Assembly (NCBI GenBank): GCA_013415595.1
Contig: JAAEEW010000026.1
Span: forward strand, 1-26,241
Length of the DNA stretch: 26,241 bases
Direction of reading: 5' to 3'
DNA from: Methanosarcinales archaeon
GTDB taxonomy: Archaea > Halobacteriota > Methanosarcinia > Methanotrichales > Methanotrichaceae
Part shown: positions 14,677-21,734 of the stretch, piece after piece
Position numbering within the stretch: position 1 is the first letter of the stretch
Layout of the letters: each line of letters opens with the position of its first letter
Notes under the pieces: model-generated
The model's database searches: none
The model's input: only the letters and a program-made list of their open reading frames with translations
What the model was told of the DNA's origin: nothing
Position numbers and translations under genes: made by a program

Positions 14677-16047
14677 TCAGTGCCGGAAGTGGCGCATGCC
14701 GGTGAAGATCATGGCCATTCCGTGTTCGTCGGCGGCATCGATCACTTCCTGATCCCGGATGGAGCCGCCGGGGTGAACCACGGCCGTCGCTCCGGCCTTG
14801 AAGGCCTGGTCCAGACCGTCCCGGAAGGGGAAGAAGGAGTCGGTGGCGGCCACGGTGCCCCGGGTGTCCAGGCCGTGCTCCAGGGCCTTCTCCGCCCCGA
14901 ACTTGGCCGCGTCCACCCGGCTGACCTGGCCGGTACCAATGCCGATGGTCCTGCTGTCAGTGGTGTAGACCAGGGCGTTGGACTTGACGTACTTTGTGAC
15001 CTTCCAGGCGAACCTCAGGGCCCGGTTCTCCGCGTCGCTGGGAGCCCTCCTGGTGACCACCTTCCACTCCTTTATGTCGCCGGTGTCGTAATCCTGCAAT
15101 AGAATGCCGCCGAAGATGCAGCGCGAGCCGCAGCCCTCGAATATCTTCTCCTTTTTCTGCAGCAGGTCACCGATGTCCAGTATGCGGCGGTTGGGCTTGC
15201 CGCTGGTGAGCATCTCCAGGGCCTCTGGCTCGTATCCCGGGGCCAGCAGGACCTCGATGAAGCTGTCGCCGATAGCCCTGGCTGTGGCCACGTCCACCCT
15301 GCGGTTGAAGCCGAAGACCCCGCCGAAGGCCGACTTGGGGTCGGTGGCAAAGGCGTGCCTGTAGGCCTCTTCCAGGGTGTCTCCGTAGGCCACCCCGCAG
15401 GGATTGGTGTGCTTGACGATGACCGAGAGCGGTCTTCTGTCCGGCACCCCGTCGTACTCCGACAGATCTACCAGCATCTCCAGGACGGCCTCGGCGTCCA
15501 CCACGTTGTTGTAGGACATGGCCTTGCCGTTCAGCTTGGCTGCCTGGTGCAGCCCCAGGCCTCCCGGCCTGCGGTACAGAGCCGCCCTCTGGTGCCAGTT
15601 CTCGCCGTAGCGGAGGTCCTGGACTTTCTCGAAGGCATTTACCAGATACTGTGCCCTAATGCCGTCTCCCTGAAGAGCCGCCAGGTCCCTGGCGTCGGCC
15701 TCGATGCATCTGAACAGGGCGCTGGCTGCCAGCCTTCGCCGGGTGTCCTCAGATACTCCGCCGGTTCTCCGGAGTTCATCCAGAACTTCAGATGTGCTTG
15801 TTGTGCCATTTAGCAGACAGCCGCCGGAATTGGCGGCCAGCCGAATCGCAGCTCTGCCCGAAGGTGTTGAATCGTAAGCAGAATCGATAACGAATAGGCT
15901 TTCAGACCAGTTGCCGTCATCGGAAGCAAGTTCTTTTATAGACGGCTGGCTGGAGGAGATGTCCAGGCCGATCTGTGACAGATCGCGGACCAGGTCTTCG
16001 ACCTCAGGAGACGCCATGGACAGAACAAAGGCTTGTCTGATCTTCAT
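14677..16047 (-). CDS. purH: AICAR formyltransferase (PurH with degenerate IMP cyclohydrolase domain)
   Basis: 456 residues. Residues about 130-456 are a full AICAR transformylase, adding the C2 formyl group in purine synthesis: DLRYGENWHQ (144-153), the catalytic Lys212-His213 in VKHTNPCG, DPKSAFGG, KVTKYVKSNALVY, GIGTGQVSRVDAAK, DSFFPFRDG, HPGGSIRDQEVIDAADEHGMAM and C-terminal MRHFRH. The N-terminal about 125 residues align loosely with the MGS-like IMP cyclohydrolase domain but are about 85 residues shorter and lack its hallmark KTLHP and IDIGGPTM motifs. Ring closure to IMP probably needs another enzyme such as archaeal PurO. GAGGTTCC precedes the ATG at 16047. It diverges from the DUF167 operon and overlaps or abuts nosD downstream. 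Confidence 0.93.
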   Translation of the reverse strand: MKIRQAFVLSMASPEVEDLVRDLSQIGLDISSSQPSIKELASDDGNWSESLFVIDSAYDSTPSGRAAIRLAANSGGCLLNGTTSTSEVLDELRRTGGVSEDTRRRLAASALFRCIEADARDLAALQGDGIRAQYLVNAFEKVQDLRYGENWHQRAALYRRPGGLGLHQAAKLNGKAMSYNNVVDAEAVLEMLVDLSEYDGVPDRRPLSVIVKHTNPCGVAYGDTLEEAYRHAFATDPKSAFGGVFGFNRRVDVATARAIGDSFIEVLLAPGYEPEALEMLTSGKPNRRILDIGDLLQKKEKIFEGCGSRCIFGGILLQDYDTGDIKEWKVVTRRAPSDAENRALRFAWKVTKYVKSNALVYTTDSRTIGIGTGQVSRVDAAKFGAEKALEHGLDTRGTVAATDSFFPFRDGLDQAFKAGATAVVHPGGSIRDQEVIDAADEHGMAMIFTGMRHFRH

Positions 16048-16169
16048 GGAACCTCACATACTGCTGTCGTCACATTATTTCAACTTATGGATCGAAGGCC
16101 GGAAGGACGACGGGGCCGGCAATCAATAAAAAATGTGGAAAAGAACTATTTATTAAATTTGCTGTAACT

Positions 16170-16209
16170 ATTAATACTGGTTATTAATAAACTAATATTG
16201 GTAATATTA
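16170..16209. promoter_or_regulatory. Two AT-rich palindromes 21 bp apart (candidate tandem operator)
   Basis: Box 1 is a perfect inverted repeat ATTAATA-CTGGT-TATTAAT (16170-16188). Box 2 is TAATATT-GGT-AATATTA (16193-16209). Aligned as direct repeats (TAATAYTGGTWAT...), they start 21 bp apart (16172 and 16193), two helical turns, so a dimeric regulator could bind both on one DNA face. They lie midway in the purH/DUF167 divergent region, about 125 bp from each start, inside an AT-rich block (16129-16225). Confidence 0.45.
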
Positions 16210-16336
16210 ACTGCAATTAATATTTTTCCGGGGCACATCCGGCCCCCATCCGTTCCCAGCGCCCCGGTCCCTGGAAGGGCAGGAGAGTCCCATCGTGTGG
16301 CCTAGCTTTTTAAGGTTGCAGTGACGAATTTCTCCC

Positions 16337-16660
16337 ATGAAGCAGGACATCAGGGATGCGGTGGAGGATCATCCTGATGGAGTGACCATCCGCTTCGAGG
16401 TGGTTCCAGGCTCGGCCAGGCTGCTCCTGCCTTCAGGCTTCAACCCCTGGCGACGATCCATGGAGGCAAAGCTCACCGAGCGGGCGGAGCACGGCCGGGC
16501 CAACCGGCAGCTGGTGGAGGAGACGGCCAGGGTTCTCGGGATCTCCGCCTCCCAGGTGGAGGTGATGAGCGGCCATAAGTCCTCCCGAAAGGTGCTGCTG
16601 GCCAGAGGCCTGGACGTGGACCGGGCGGTCCGCATGCTCTATGCAGGTCAGGGGCCATGA
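16337..16660 (+). CDS. DUF167 (YggU/UPF0235) family protein
   Basis: 107 residues matching the small DUF167 family: VTIRFEVVPGSAR, then EAKLTERAEHGRANRQLVEETARVLG and VEVMSGHKSSRKVLLARGLD. The pattern PxAxxxxANxxLxxxLAxxLxxxxxxVxIxxGxxSRxKxv is easily seen; function unknown, probably a cytosolic nucleic-acid-associated or housekeeping role. There is no ribosome-binding site, but CTTTTTAAG (about 16304-16312) lies about 26-30 bp before the ATG, suggesting a leaderless start of a three-gene operon. Its stop overlaps the next start by 4 bp (ATGA). Confidence 0.88.
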   Translation: MKQDIRDAVEDHPDGVTIRFEVVPGSARLLLPSGFNPWRRSMEAKLTERAEHGRANRQLVEETARVLGISASQVEVMSGHKSSRKVLLARGLDVDRAVRMLYAGQGP

Positions 16661-17079
16661 AGCCGGACCGGGGCGGCCGGGTCAGGTGCACCTACGACAT
16701 GGAGGGCCTGGAGGAGCTGATCTCCTCCCTGCTGGAGGCATCGGAGCGGGGGGCGGCCATCATCGTGGAGGGGATTCGTGACCGCCGGGCCCTTCGCTCC
16801 CTGGGGGTGAGGGGGCCGGTGATCCTGGCCTCCCGTCATCCCGCCCTGAACCTGGCGGAGGAGGTGGCCCGCCAGTACGACGAGATCGTGGTCCTCACCG
16901 ACTGGGACGACAAGGGCGAGGAGATGGCCCGCAATCTGGAGCAGCACCTGCAGTGGGCCCGGGCCCACGCCGACCTGGAGATCAGGAGCCGGCTGAAGAA
17001 GCTGGTGCGTAAGGAGATCAAGGACGTGGAGAGCCTGAGCATCTACGTGGAGCGGGTGCGGGAGCAATATGGCACTTAG
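16657..17079 (+). CDS. Small Toprim-domain protein (UPF0292/RNase M5-like)
   Basis: 140 residues forming a single Toprim domain: the conserved Glu in AIIVEGIRDRRALRSLG (residues about 34-50) and the acidic pair in VVLTDWDDKGEEMA (about 81-94) are in place to bind Mg2+. In this family (UPF0292, related to RNase M5 and DnaG-type primase Toprim) the fold usually acts on RNA or DNA phosphodiesters; the substrate here is unknown. It overlaps DUF167 by 4 bp at the start and the THEP1 gene by 11 bp at the end, so the three are translationally coupled. A role in RNA processing is an inference from the fold. Confidence 0.87.
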   Translation: MKPDRGGRVRCTYDMEGLEELISSLLEASERGAAIIVEGIRDRRALRSLGVRGPVILASRHPALNLAEEVARQYDEIVVLTDWDDKGEEMARNLEQHLQWARAHADLEIRSRLKKLVRKEIKDVESLSIYVERVREQYGT

Positions 17080-17590
17080 AATCGCAGTGACCGGGAATCC
17101 CGGGGTGGGGAAGTCCACCCTGGTGCAAAGGGCAGTACAGGGCTACAGGGGGAAGGTGGGTGGCGTCCTGGCCAGGGACAGGCGGTACAAGGACCGCAGG
17201 ATCGGCTTTGAGCTTCTGGACCTGGGCTCTGGGGCGGTGGGCATCCTGGCGGACGAGAGGGGAACCGGCCCGCAGCTAGGCAAGTACCGGGTCAATCCGG
17301 AGGACCTGGACCGGGTGGGGGCCAGGGCCGTGGAAGACGCGCTGCAGGCGGACCTGATCGTGGTGGACGAGGTAGGGCCCATGGAGCTCACCTCCCGGCG
17401 CTTCGCGGCGGCGGTGGAGAAGGCCCTGGCCTCGGACCGGCCCATGCTGGTGGTGCTGCACCAGTGGTCGCAGCACATCCTGGCCCGAAAGATCAGGAGC
17501 AGCTTTCGGGTGGTGACGGTGACCCCGGAGAACCGGGACCTTCTGACCAGGGAGATCTCGGAGGAGATCCGAAAGCTGAAGAAATCCTGA
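17069..17590 (+). CDS. THEP1-family nucleoside-triphosphatase
   Basis: 173-residue P-loop NTPase. Walker A is GNPGVGKST (residues 9-17) and Walker B is LIVVDEVGPMEL (96-107), the VDEVGPMEL form being diagnostic of THEP1 (cancer-related NTPase family). Other family segments are GGVLARDRRYKDRRIGFEL and the C-terminal VVTVTPENRDLL. The family hydrolyses ATP and GTP slowly in vitro and a physiological role is not established; a link to RNA or cofactor metabolism is often suggested by context. Here the context is an overlapping operon with DUF167 and Toprim genes. The ATG at 17069 is within the end of the Toprim gene, with GGAGCGGGTGCGGGAG just upstream. Confidence 0.92.
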   Translation: MALRIAVTGNPGVGKSTLVQRAVQGYRGKVGGVLARDRRYKDRRIGFELLDLGSGAVGILADERGTGPQLGKYRVNPEDLDRVGARAVEDALQADLIVVDEVGPMELTSRRFAAAVEKALASDRPMLVVLHQWSQHILARKIRSSFRVVTVTPENRDLLTREISEEIRKLKKS

Positions 17591-17671
17591 GGGGCGGGAT
17601 CTCCGGATCGGCTCATCGATGCATATCGAAATATATATCTGGTCTCCGGGACCAGAGTCCTGGTGATCGAC

Positions 17672-17866
17672 ATGGGAAAAATTACCGCCGCCTTTCTTTC
17701 TTTGCTGGTCCCCGGCCTCGGGCAGTTCTATGCCGGACGCCTGTGGCGTGGGGTGCTGATATTCCTGTTGACTGCCCTGGTGGGCCTGATCACCATGGGG
17801 GTTGGGCTGCCCCTGATGTGGATCGTGGCCGTGGTGGACGCCTACATGGTCTACGGGAAGGACTGA
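17672..17866 (+). CDS. Small TM2-like membrane protein
   Basis: 64 residues with two membrane segments: about 5-20 (AAFLSLLVPGLGQFYAG) and 27-58. The loop PGLGQFYAGRLWRG followed by a second hydrophobic stretch and VDAYMVYGKD resembles TM2-domain proteins, whose function is unknown. The ATG at 17672 is preferred over the GTG at 17663 because GGTGATC (17662-17668) is a full match to the archaeal ribosome-binding consensus just upstream. A TATA-like AAATATATATC (about 17629-17639) gives it its own promoter, separate from the THEP1 operon. Confidence 0.75.
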   Translation: MGKITAAFLSLLVPGLGQFYAGRLWRGVLIFLLTALVGLITMGVGLPLMWIVAVVDAYMVYGKD

Positions 17867-17963
17867 CGGCAGACGGTTGGGCTGCCCAACCCCGCCCGGG
17901 AAGTTCTTCTTTCAGGTGCTCAATTTTTAAGGATTCAGCGCAGAGTGGGTTCCTGGGAGCAGG

Positions 17964-18155
17964 ATGTCAGAGAAAAAGATGATAGAGGTCTGCCCGGTCT
18001 GCGGCAGCAGCGAGCTGTACTATGAGGTGGGCGGCTACACCGGCAAGCTCTACCACTGCAAGGACTGCAACTACCTGGGGGCCCTGGTGGTGGAGGCCGA
18101 CGAGGAGCTGATCAAGGCCATAAAGGAGGATTACGAGAGGCAGAAGGGAAAGTAA
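17964..18155 (+). CDS. Small zinc-ribbon protein
   Basis: 63 residues with two CXXC knuckles, C10-P-V-C13 and C32-K-D-C35, which together would bind one zinc ion. The rest is acidic and helical at the C-terminus (EADEELIKAIKEDYERQKGK). Such single zinc ribbons occur widely in archaea, some in transcription or translation factors, but the specific role is not known. The start is the ATG at 17964 with GGGAGCAGG just before it. A TATA-like CAATTTTTAAGG (about 17919-17930) suggests an independent transcript, and a T7 tract at 18206-18212 ends it. Confidence 0.78.
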   Translation: MSEKKMIEVCPVCGSSELYYEVGGYTGKLYHCKDCNYLGALVVEADEELIKAIKEDYERQKGK

Positions 18156-18202
18156 GAAGGCTGTTATTTAGCCCTGGCCCAAGGTGGCGGCCTGGCCTGC
18201 TG

Positions 18203-18212
18203 TGCTTTTTTT
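18203..18212 (+). terminator. T-tract after the zinc-ribbon gene
   Basis: T7 (18206-18212) lies about 50 bp after the stop, following a GC-rich stretch. The remaining spacer to the convergent sufB stop (18213-18411) holds GC-rich palindromic sequence (GGCCCGGGGCC near 18217) but no gene. Confidence 0.5.
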
Positions 18213-18411
18213 CTCCGGCCCGGGGCCCTGAGCCGCCGTTTGCCAAAAAGATCCGGCTAGCATATCCGGCCGGCATCGCCCAGGCGGGCCCTGGAGTCGT
18301 GCCCTCCCTCAACCCCCGGGTTCGAGGCCTGATGAAAAACCTCTGGGAAATGAAAACAAAATAGAAGCGGGGCAGAGGGCTGCCGGAAAGACGGGAATGG
18401 CGGGGGACTTC

Positions 18412-19629
18412 TCAGGCCCCGCCGTGCAGCTCCTGGAGCTGGGTGATCTTATGCAGCTCCTGCTTGAGGGATTCGGGAAGCCCCTTGATCTCCACGTCCA
18501 GGAATCCCCGGACGATCACTCCGGTGGCCTGGTCCATGGACAGCCCTCTGGCCATCAGGTACTCCAGCTCCTCCTCGGAGATCTTTCCCACCGCCGCCTC
18601 GTGGGACATGTCCAGTCCGCCGCAGCGGCCGTCCAGCTCCGGGATGGAGTAGATGCGGCCCCGGTCGGAGAGGATCAGGCCCACGCACTCCAGGTGGGCT
18701 TTTACGTCCGGGACCTCGCCCACCATCCGGCCCCGGGCGATGATCTCTCCGCCCACGGACACGGCCCGGGAGACGGAGTCGGCGCTGGTCTGGGGTGCCC
18801 GGAGGATGACCTCCGAGCCGATATCGATGTTGCCCTGGTTGGAGTAGAGCACGCTGTTGAAGCTGGCCACTGCCCCTCTGCCGTCCAGGATGGCCGTGGG
18901 GTAGGTCTGCAGGGTCTTGACCGGGCTTAGGCAGACGTAGTTGTTGGAGAGGGACCCGCCCTCCTCGATGTGGATCTTGGTCCGGGGCCTCACCTCCACC
19001 TCCTTTCCCCAGTTGTGGATCATGGTGAAGCTGACGTGGGCTCCCTTCTTGATGTAAAACTCGGAGACCCCCAGGTGCAACCCCCGCTGGACGTGGGAGG
19101 GGGTGGTGCAGCCGGTGATGACGTGAAGCTCAGACCCCTCCTCGGCGATCACGATGTTGTGCACCCGCTGGTTCAGGTTGCTCTGGCCAAGATACATGCA
19201 GCTCTTGAGGGGAAATACCGTTTTGGCTCCCGGCTTTGCCCGGATGAAGTAGCCTGCCGGCGGATACTGGGCCACGTCGGCGGTGTACTTGTCCTGGTCC
19301 ACGGGAACCAGCTTCCACCAGTAGTCCTTCAGCCAGTCGTAGTTCTTCAAAGCGGTGGCGATGTCCAGAAACTCGATGCCCTCCATGTTGGAGTCCACGT
19401 GGATCGGGGTCTGGTCGACCTGGACGTAGGTGCCTCCCGACTCCGTGTCCAGGCTCACTCCCACGTTCAGGGCGGCCTTCCTCACGTCCTCGGGCAGCAG
19501 ATCCAGGTCCTCTATCTCGCTGTGGGGACTGGCCTCCTGCTCGTAGCTCTCCAGGTCTACGTCTGTGCCCAGAGCGGCTTTCTTGTCCCTGGCCTTCCTG
19601 GCCCGGTCCTCTAGATCTGACATAGGCAT
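18412..19629 (-). CDS. sufB: SufB/SufD-family Fe-S cluster scaffold
   Basis: 405-residue beta-helix scaffold of the SUF system, on which Fe-S clusters are assembled in the cytosol with the SufC ATPase. The core (about 130-350) shows repeats such as HNIVIAEEGSELHVITGC and AHVSFTMIHNWGKEVEVRPRTK, and the C-terminal SufB segment is RIYSIPELDGRCGGLDMSHEAAVGKISEEELEYL split over positions about 322-356, then ARGLSMDQATGVIVRGFLD. The conserved His-Glu (SHEAAVGKI) and a nearby Cys are candidates for the SufC interface and cluster site. The ATG at 19629 has AGAGGTG 6 nt upstream and overlaps sufC by 19 bp. No sufS, sufE or second sufD is nearby, matching the minimal archaeal SufBC (SMS-type) layout. 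Confidence 0.93.
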   Translation of the reverse strand: MPMSDLEDRARKARDKKAALGTDVDLESYEQEASPHSEIEDLDLLPEDVRKAALNVGVSLDTESGGTYVQVDQTPIHVDSNMEGIEFLDIATALKNYDWLKDYWWKLVPVDQDKYTADVAQYPPAGYFIRAKPGAKTVFPLKSCMYLGQSNLNQRVHNIVIAEEGSELHVITGCTTPSHVQRGLHLGVSEFYIKKGAHVSFTMIHNWGKEVEVRPRTKIHIEEGGSLSNNYVCLSPVKTLQTYPTAILDGRGAVASFNSVLYSNQGNIDIGSEVILRAPQTSADSVSRAVSVGGEIIARGRMVGEVPDVKAHLECVGLILSDRGRIYSIPELDGRCGGLDMSHEAAVGKISEEELEYLMARGLSMDQATGVIVRGFLDVEIKGLPESLKQELHKITQLQELHGGA

Positions 19630-20348
19630 GCTGCGCACCTCTCGTATCCGCTCTTCTTGATCTCGTCGAGTATCTCCCTGGGATCGCCGCTGCAGATGAC
19701 CGTGCCCTCTATCATCACGTGGGCCTTGTCGGTCTTCATGTAGTCCAGGATGTGGCCGAAGTGGGTGATGATGATGCCCGACTTGGTCCGCTTGCTGGGC
19801 TTGATGTCCTTTTGAGTTATGCGGGTTATGGCCTTCCCGATGAGCTTGATGTTCTCAAGGTCTACCCCGGAGTCCGGCTCGTCCAGCATCACGAAATCCG
19901 GCTGCTGGGCTAAAAGCTGGACCATCTCCGACCGCTTGACCTCCCCGCCGGAAAAGCCCCGGTTGACGTCCCGGTCGGCGAAGTCCATGAGATCCATCTC
20001 CGTCAGCAGATCGTCGGCATCGGCCTGGGGATTGCACAGCTTGATCAGGTCCCTGAGCTTTAGCCCCCTGATGGCCGGAGGATGCTGAAACGCTATGCCT
20101 ATGCCCTTCTTCGCCCTCTCGTACATGGGCAGGTCAGTGATGTCCTCGCCCTTGAAACGTATCCTGCCGCCGTCTACCTGGTACCTGGGAATCCCTGCGA
20201 TGGTGTTCAGCAGCGTGGTCTTGCCGCATCCGTTGGGTCCGAAAAGGGCATGGGTCTCCCCCTCGCTCACCTTAAGGTTCACGTTCTTCAGGACGCGCTT
20301 GCCGCCGATGCTGACCGAAAGATCTTCAATCTCCAGCAGCCCGATCAC
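19611..20348 (-). CDS. sufC: SufC-type ABC ATPase for Fe-S cluster assembly
   Basis: About 245 residues, a soluble ABC ATPase that drives cluster assembly on SufB. Walker A GPNGCGKTT (residues 37-45), the Q-loop in IAFQHPPAI, signature FSGGEVKRSEM, Walker B FVMLDEPDSGVD and switch His in IIITHFGH are all present; SGVD rather than SGLD is typical for SufC. The start is ambiguous. GTG at 20348 is the nearest accepted codon, but it is itself part of GAGGTGATC, the perfect ribosome-binding consensus, which would best serve the CTG at 20336 and give the usual family start (M)LEIEDLSV. Longer frames reach 20414 but add a non-family arginine-rich segment. sufB follows with a 19-bp overlap. Confidence 0.94.
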   Translation of the reverse strand: MIGLLEIEDLSVSIGGKRVLKNVNLKVSEGETHALFGPNGCGKTTLLNTIAGIPRYQVDGGRIRFKGEDITDLPMYERAKKGIGIAFQHPPAIRGLKLRDLIKLCNPQADADDLLTEMDLMDFADRDVNRGFSGGEVKRSEMVQLLAQQPDFVMLDEPDSGVDLENIKLIGKAITRITQKDIKPSKRTKSGIIITHFGHILDYMKTDKAHVMIEGTVICSGDPREILDEIKKSGYERCAACLCQI

Positions 20349-20440
20349 CTCTGATTGGGGGGTTCTCCCTCTCCCTATTTCCCTTTTACGCCGGGGGATC
20401 GGCCGGAAAAACAATATACGGATGAAGTCTTCTATCCAGC

Positions 20441-20923
20441 ATGATCAAGGGGCGAGCATGGATCTTCGGCGACGATGTGGACACCGACGTCATCATTCCC
20501 GGCAAGTACCTGCGCACCAAGGACGCCAGCCTATGGGCCTGCCATGCCATGGAAGGCCTGGACCCGGAGTTCTCGAAGAAGGTGAAGCCAGGGGACGTCA
20601 TCGTGGCCAGGAACAACTTCGGCTGCGGGTCGTCCCGGGAGCAGGCCCCGGTGGCCCTGAAGGGGGCGGGGATCTCCTGCGTGGTGGCCAGGTCCTTTGC
20701 CCGGATATTCTTCAGAAACGCCATAAACGTGGGCCTGCCGGTGGTGGAGGCGGACGTCAGATGCGAGGAGGGCGACGTGGTGGAGGTGGACCTGTCCCGG
20801 GGTCTGGTCCGGGTGGGAGGCGTGGAGCACCAGGGCACCAGGCTTCCCGACTTCCTGCAAGAGATCCTGGAGGACGGGGGGCTGGTTGCCCATCGCAGGC
20901 GGGAGAAGGGTGATATTTCCTGA
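20441..20923 (+). CDS. Homoaconitase/isopropylmalate isomerase small subunit (AksE-like)
   Basis: 160-residue small (swivel) subunit of the aconitase-family hydro-lyases. Family signatures: FGDDVDTDVIIPGKYL (residues 9-24), NNFGCGSSREQAP (58-70) and ARSFARIFFRNAINVGLPV. The substrate loop reads YLRT (23-26). From M. jannaschii work YLRT marks the homoaconitase small subunit (MJ1271), whereas the leucine-pathway isomerase (MJ1277) has YLVY, so I infer a role in chain elongation of 2-oxoglutarate toward 2-oxosuberate for coenzyme B. The large subunit is not in the window. No ribosome-binding site is seen, but CAATATACG (20411-20419) suits a leaderless ATG at 20441. It overlaps the next gene. 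Confidence 0.88.
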   Translation: MIKGRAWIFGDDVDTDVIIPGKYLRTKDASLWACHAMEGLDPEFSKKVKPGDVIVARNNFGCGSSREQAPVALKGAGISCVVARSFARIFFRNAINVGLPVVEADVRCEEGDVVEVDLSRGLVRVGGVEHQGTRLPDFLQEILEDGGLVAHRRREKGDIS

Positions 20924-21734
20924 GGATTACAAGCTGGTAGGGGTGACCCGGGAGATATCGCCCCGGGACCCCGTCTACTTCTCCACCCAGTATCTGATCG
21001 TGCTGGGGGAGGAGAGGGCCCTTTACCGGGTGGCCAGCTCCGGCCAGGGATTCATGCGCATGGCCACCTCCTGGGAGCTTCTGGCCTCGGGGGCCCAGGT
21101 GGCGGCGCATGAAGGGAAGGTGGACACCCGGAACCGGGCCCTGCTGATCGAGCTGGCGGCAGAGCGGTGCCGGGGCCAGGTGAACACGGTGCTCTTCATG
21201 GGGCCGGACGAGCACATAACCTTCGTCCACCAGCCGGACCTCTCGGCCATCCTGGAGATAGAGGTGCTGGACGTGGCCCCTCCCGACCCTCCCTGGCTGA
21301 CCTACGTCCTGAGACGGCTGGAGGAGAGCGGCGTCTTAGGGGACCTGACCGTCCGCTTCGTGCACCGGGTGCAGGACTTGAGGCAGTTCGACGGAGAGCG
21401 GGTTTACTTCCCCTGCCGGGCCTCCGGCCTGGGGCGCTCCCTGGACTCGGACCGGGTCACGGTTGACGACCCCCTGATCGTGGGCTGCGAGGTGTCCAGG
21501 GAGATCTTCCTGGCCACCTGCCCGGGCAAAGAGCACCGGTTCGTGAACATCTGCCCGGTCTCAGGTGACCTGCAAGAGCCCCAGGGGCCCTTCATCACCC
21601 GCTGCTGCCGGTCGGAGAGACGGGGGCTGAAGGCGAAGGGCGGCCATCAGGGCGTGGTGGTCCACTGGGGCGACGGACCCCATGAGGTGGAGGAGGCGGT
21701 TAGATGTCTGGCAAGAGAACTGAGGTCGCGGTAA
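20910..21734 (+). CDS. Uncharacterised Cys/His-rich protein between the aksE- and aksF-like genes
   Basis: 274-residue soluble protein from the GTG at 20910 (GGGAG 5 nt upstream), with no signal peptide or membrane segment. I recognise no named enzyme family; I believe it belongs to a methanogen-restricted DUF. It has eight Cys (87, 169, 193, 204, 215, 232, 233, 266) and several His clustered in the C-terminal half, for example YFPCRASG, CPGKEHRFVNICP (204-216), TRCCRSE and a closing VVVHWGDGPHEVEEAVRCL, which could bind a metal or cluster. It overlaps the upstream gene by 14 bp and the downstream gene by 31 bp, so all three are translationally coupled. By context it may act in coenzyme B synthesis or a linked step; this is inference only. 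Confidence 0.85.
   Translation: MIFPEDYKLVGVTREISPRDPVYFSTQYLIVLGEERALYRVASSGQGFMRMATSWELLASGAQVAAHEGKVDTRNRALLIELAAERCRGQVNTVLFMGPDEHITFVHQPDLSAILEIEVLDVAPPDPPWLTYVLRRLEESGVLGDLTVRFVHRVQDLRQFDGERVYFPCRASGLGRSLDSDRVTVDDPLIVGCEVSREIFLATCPGKEHRFVNICPVSGDLQEPQGPFITRCCRSERRGLKAKGGHQGVVVHWGDGPHEVEEAVRCLARELRSR

Noticed and set aside
14677..16047. Frameshift as the cause of the short PurH N-terminus
   Set aside because: The frame is continuous from a well-placed start, and the missing KTLHP region is not found in other frames or upstream.
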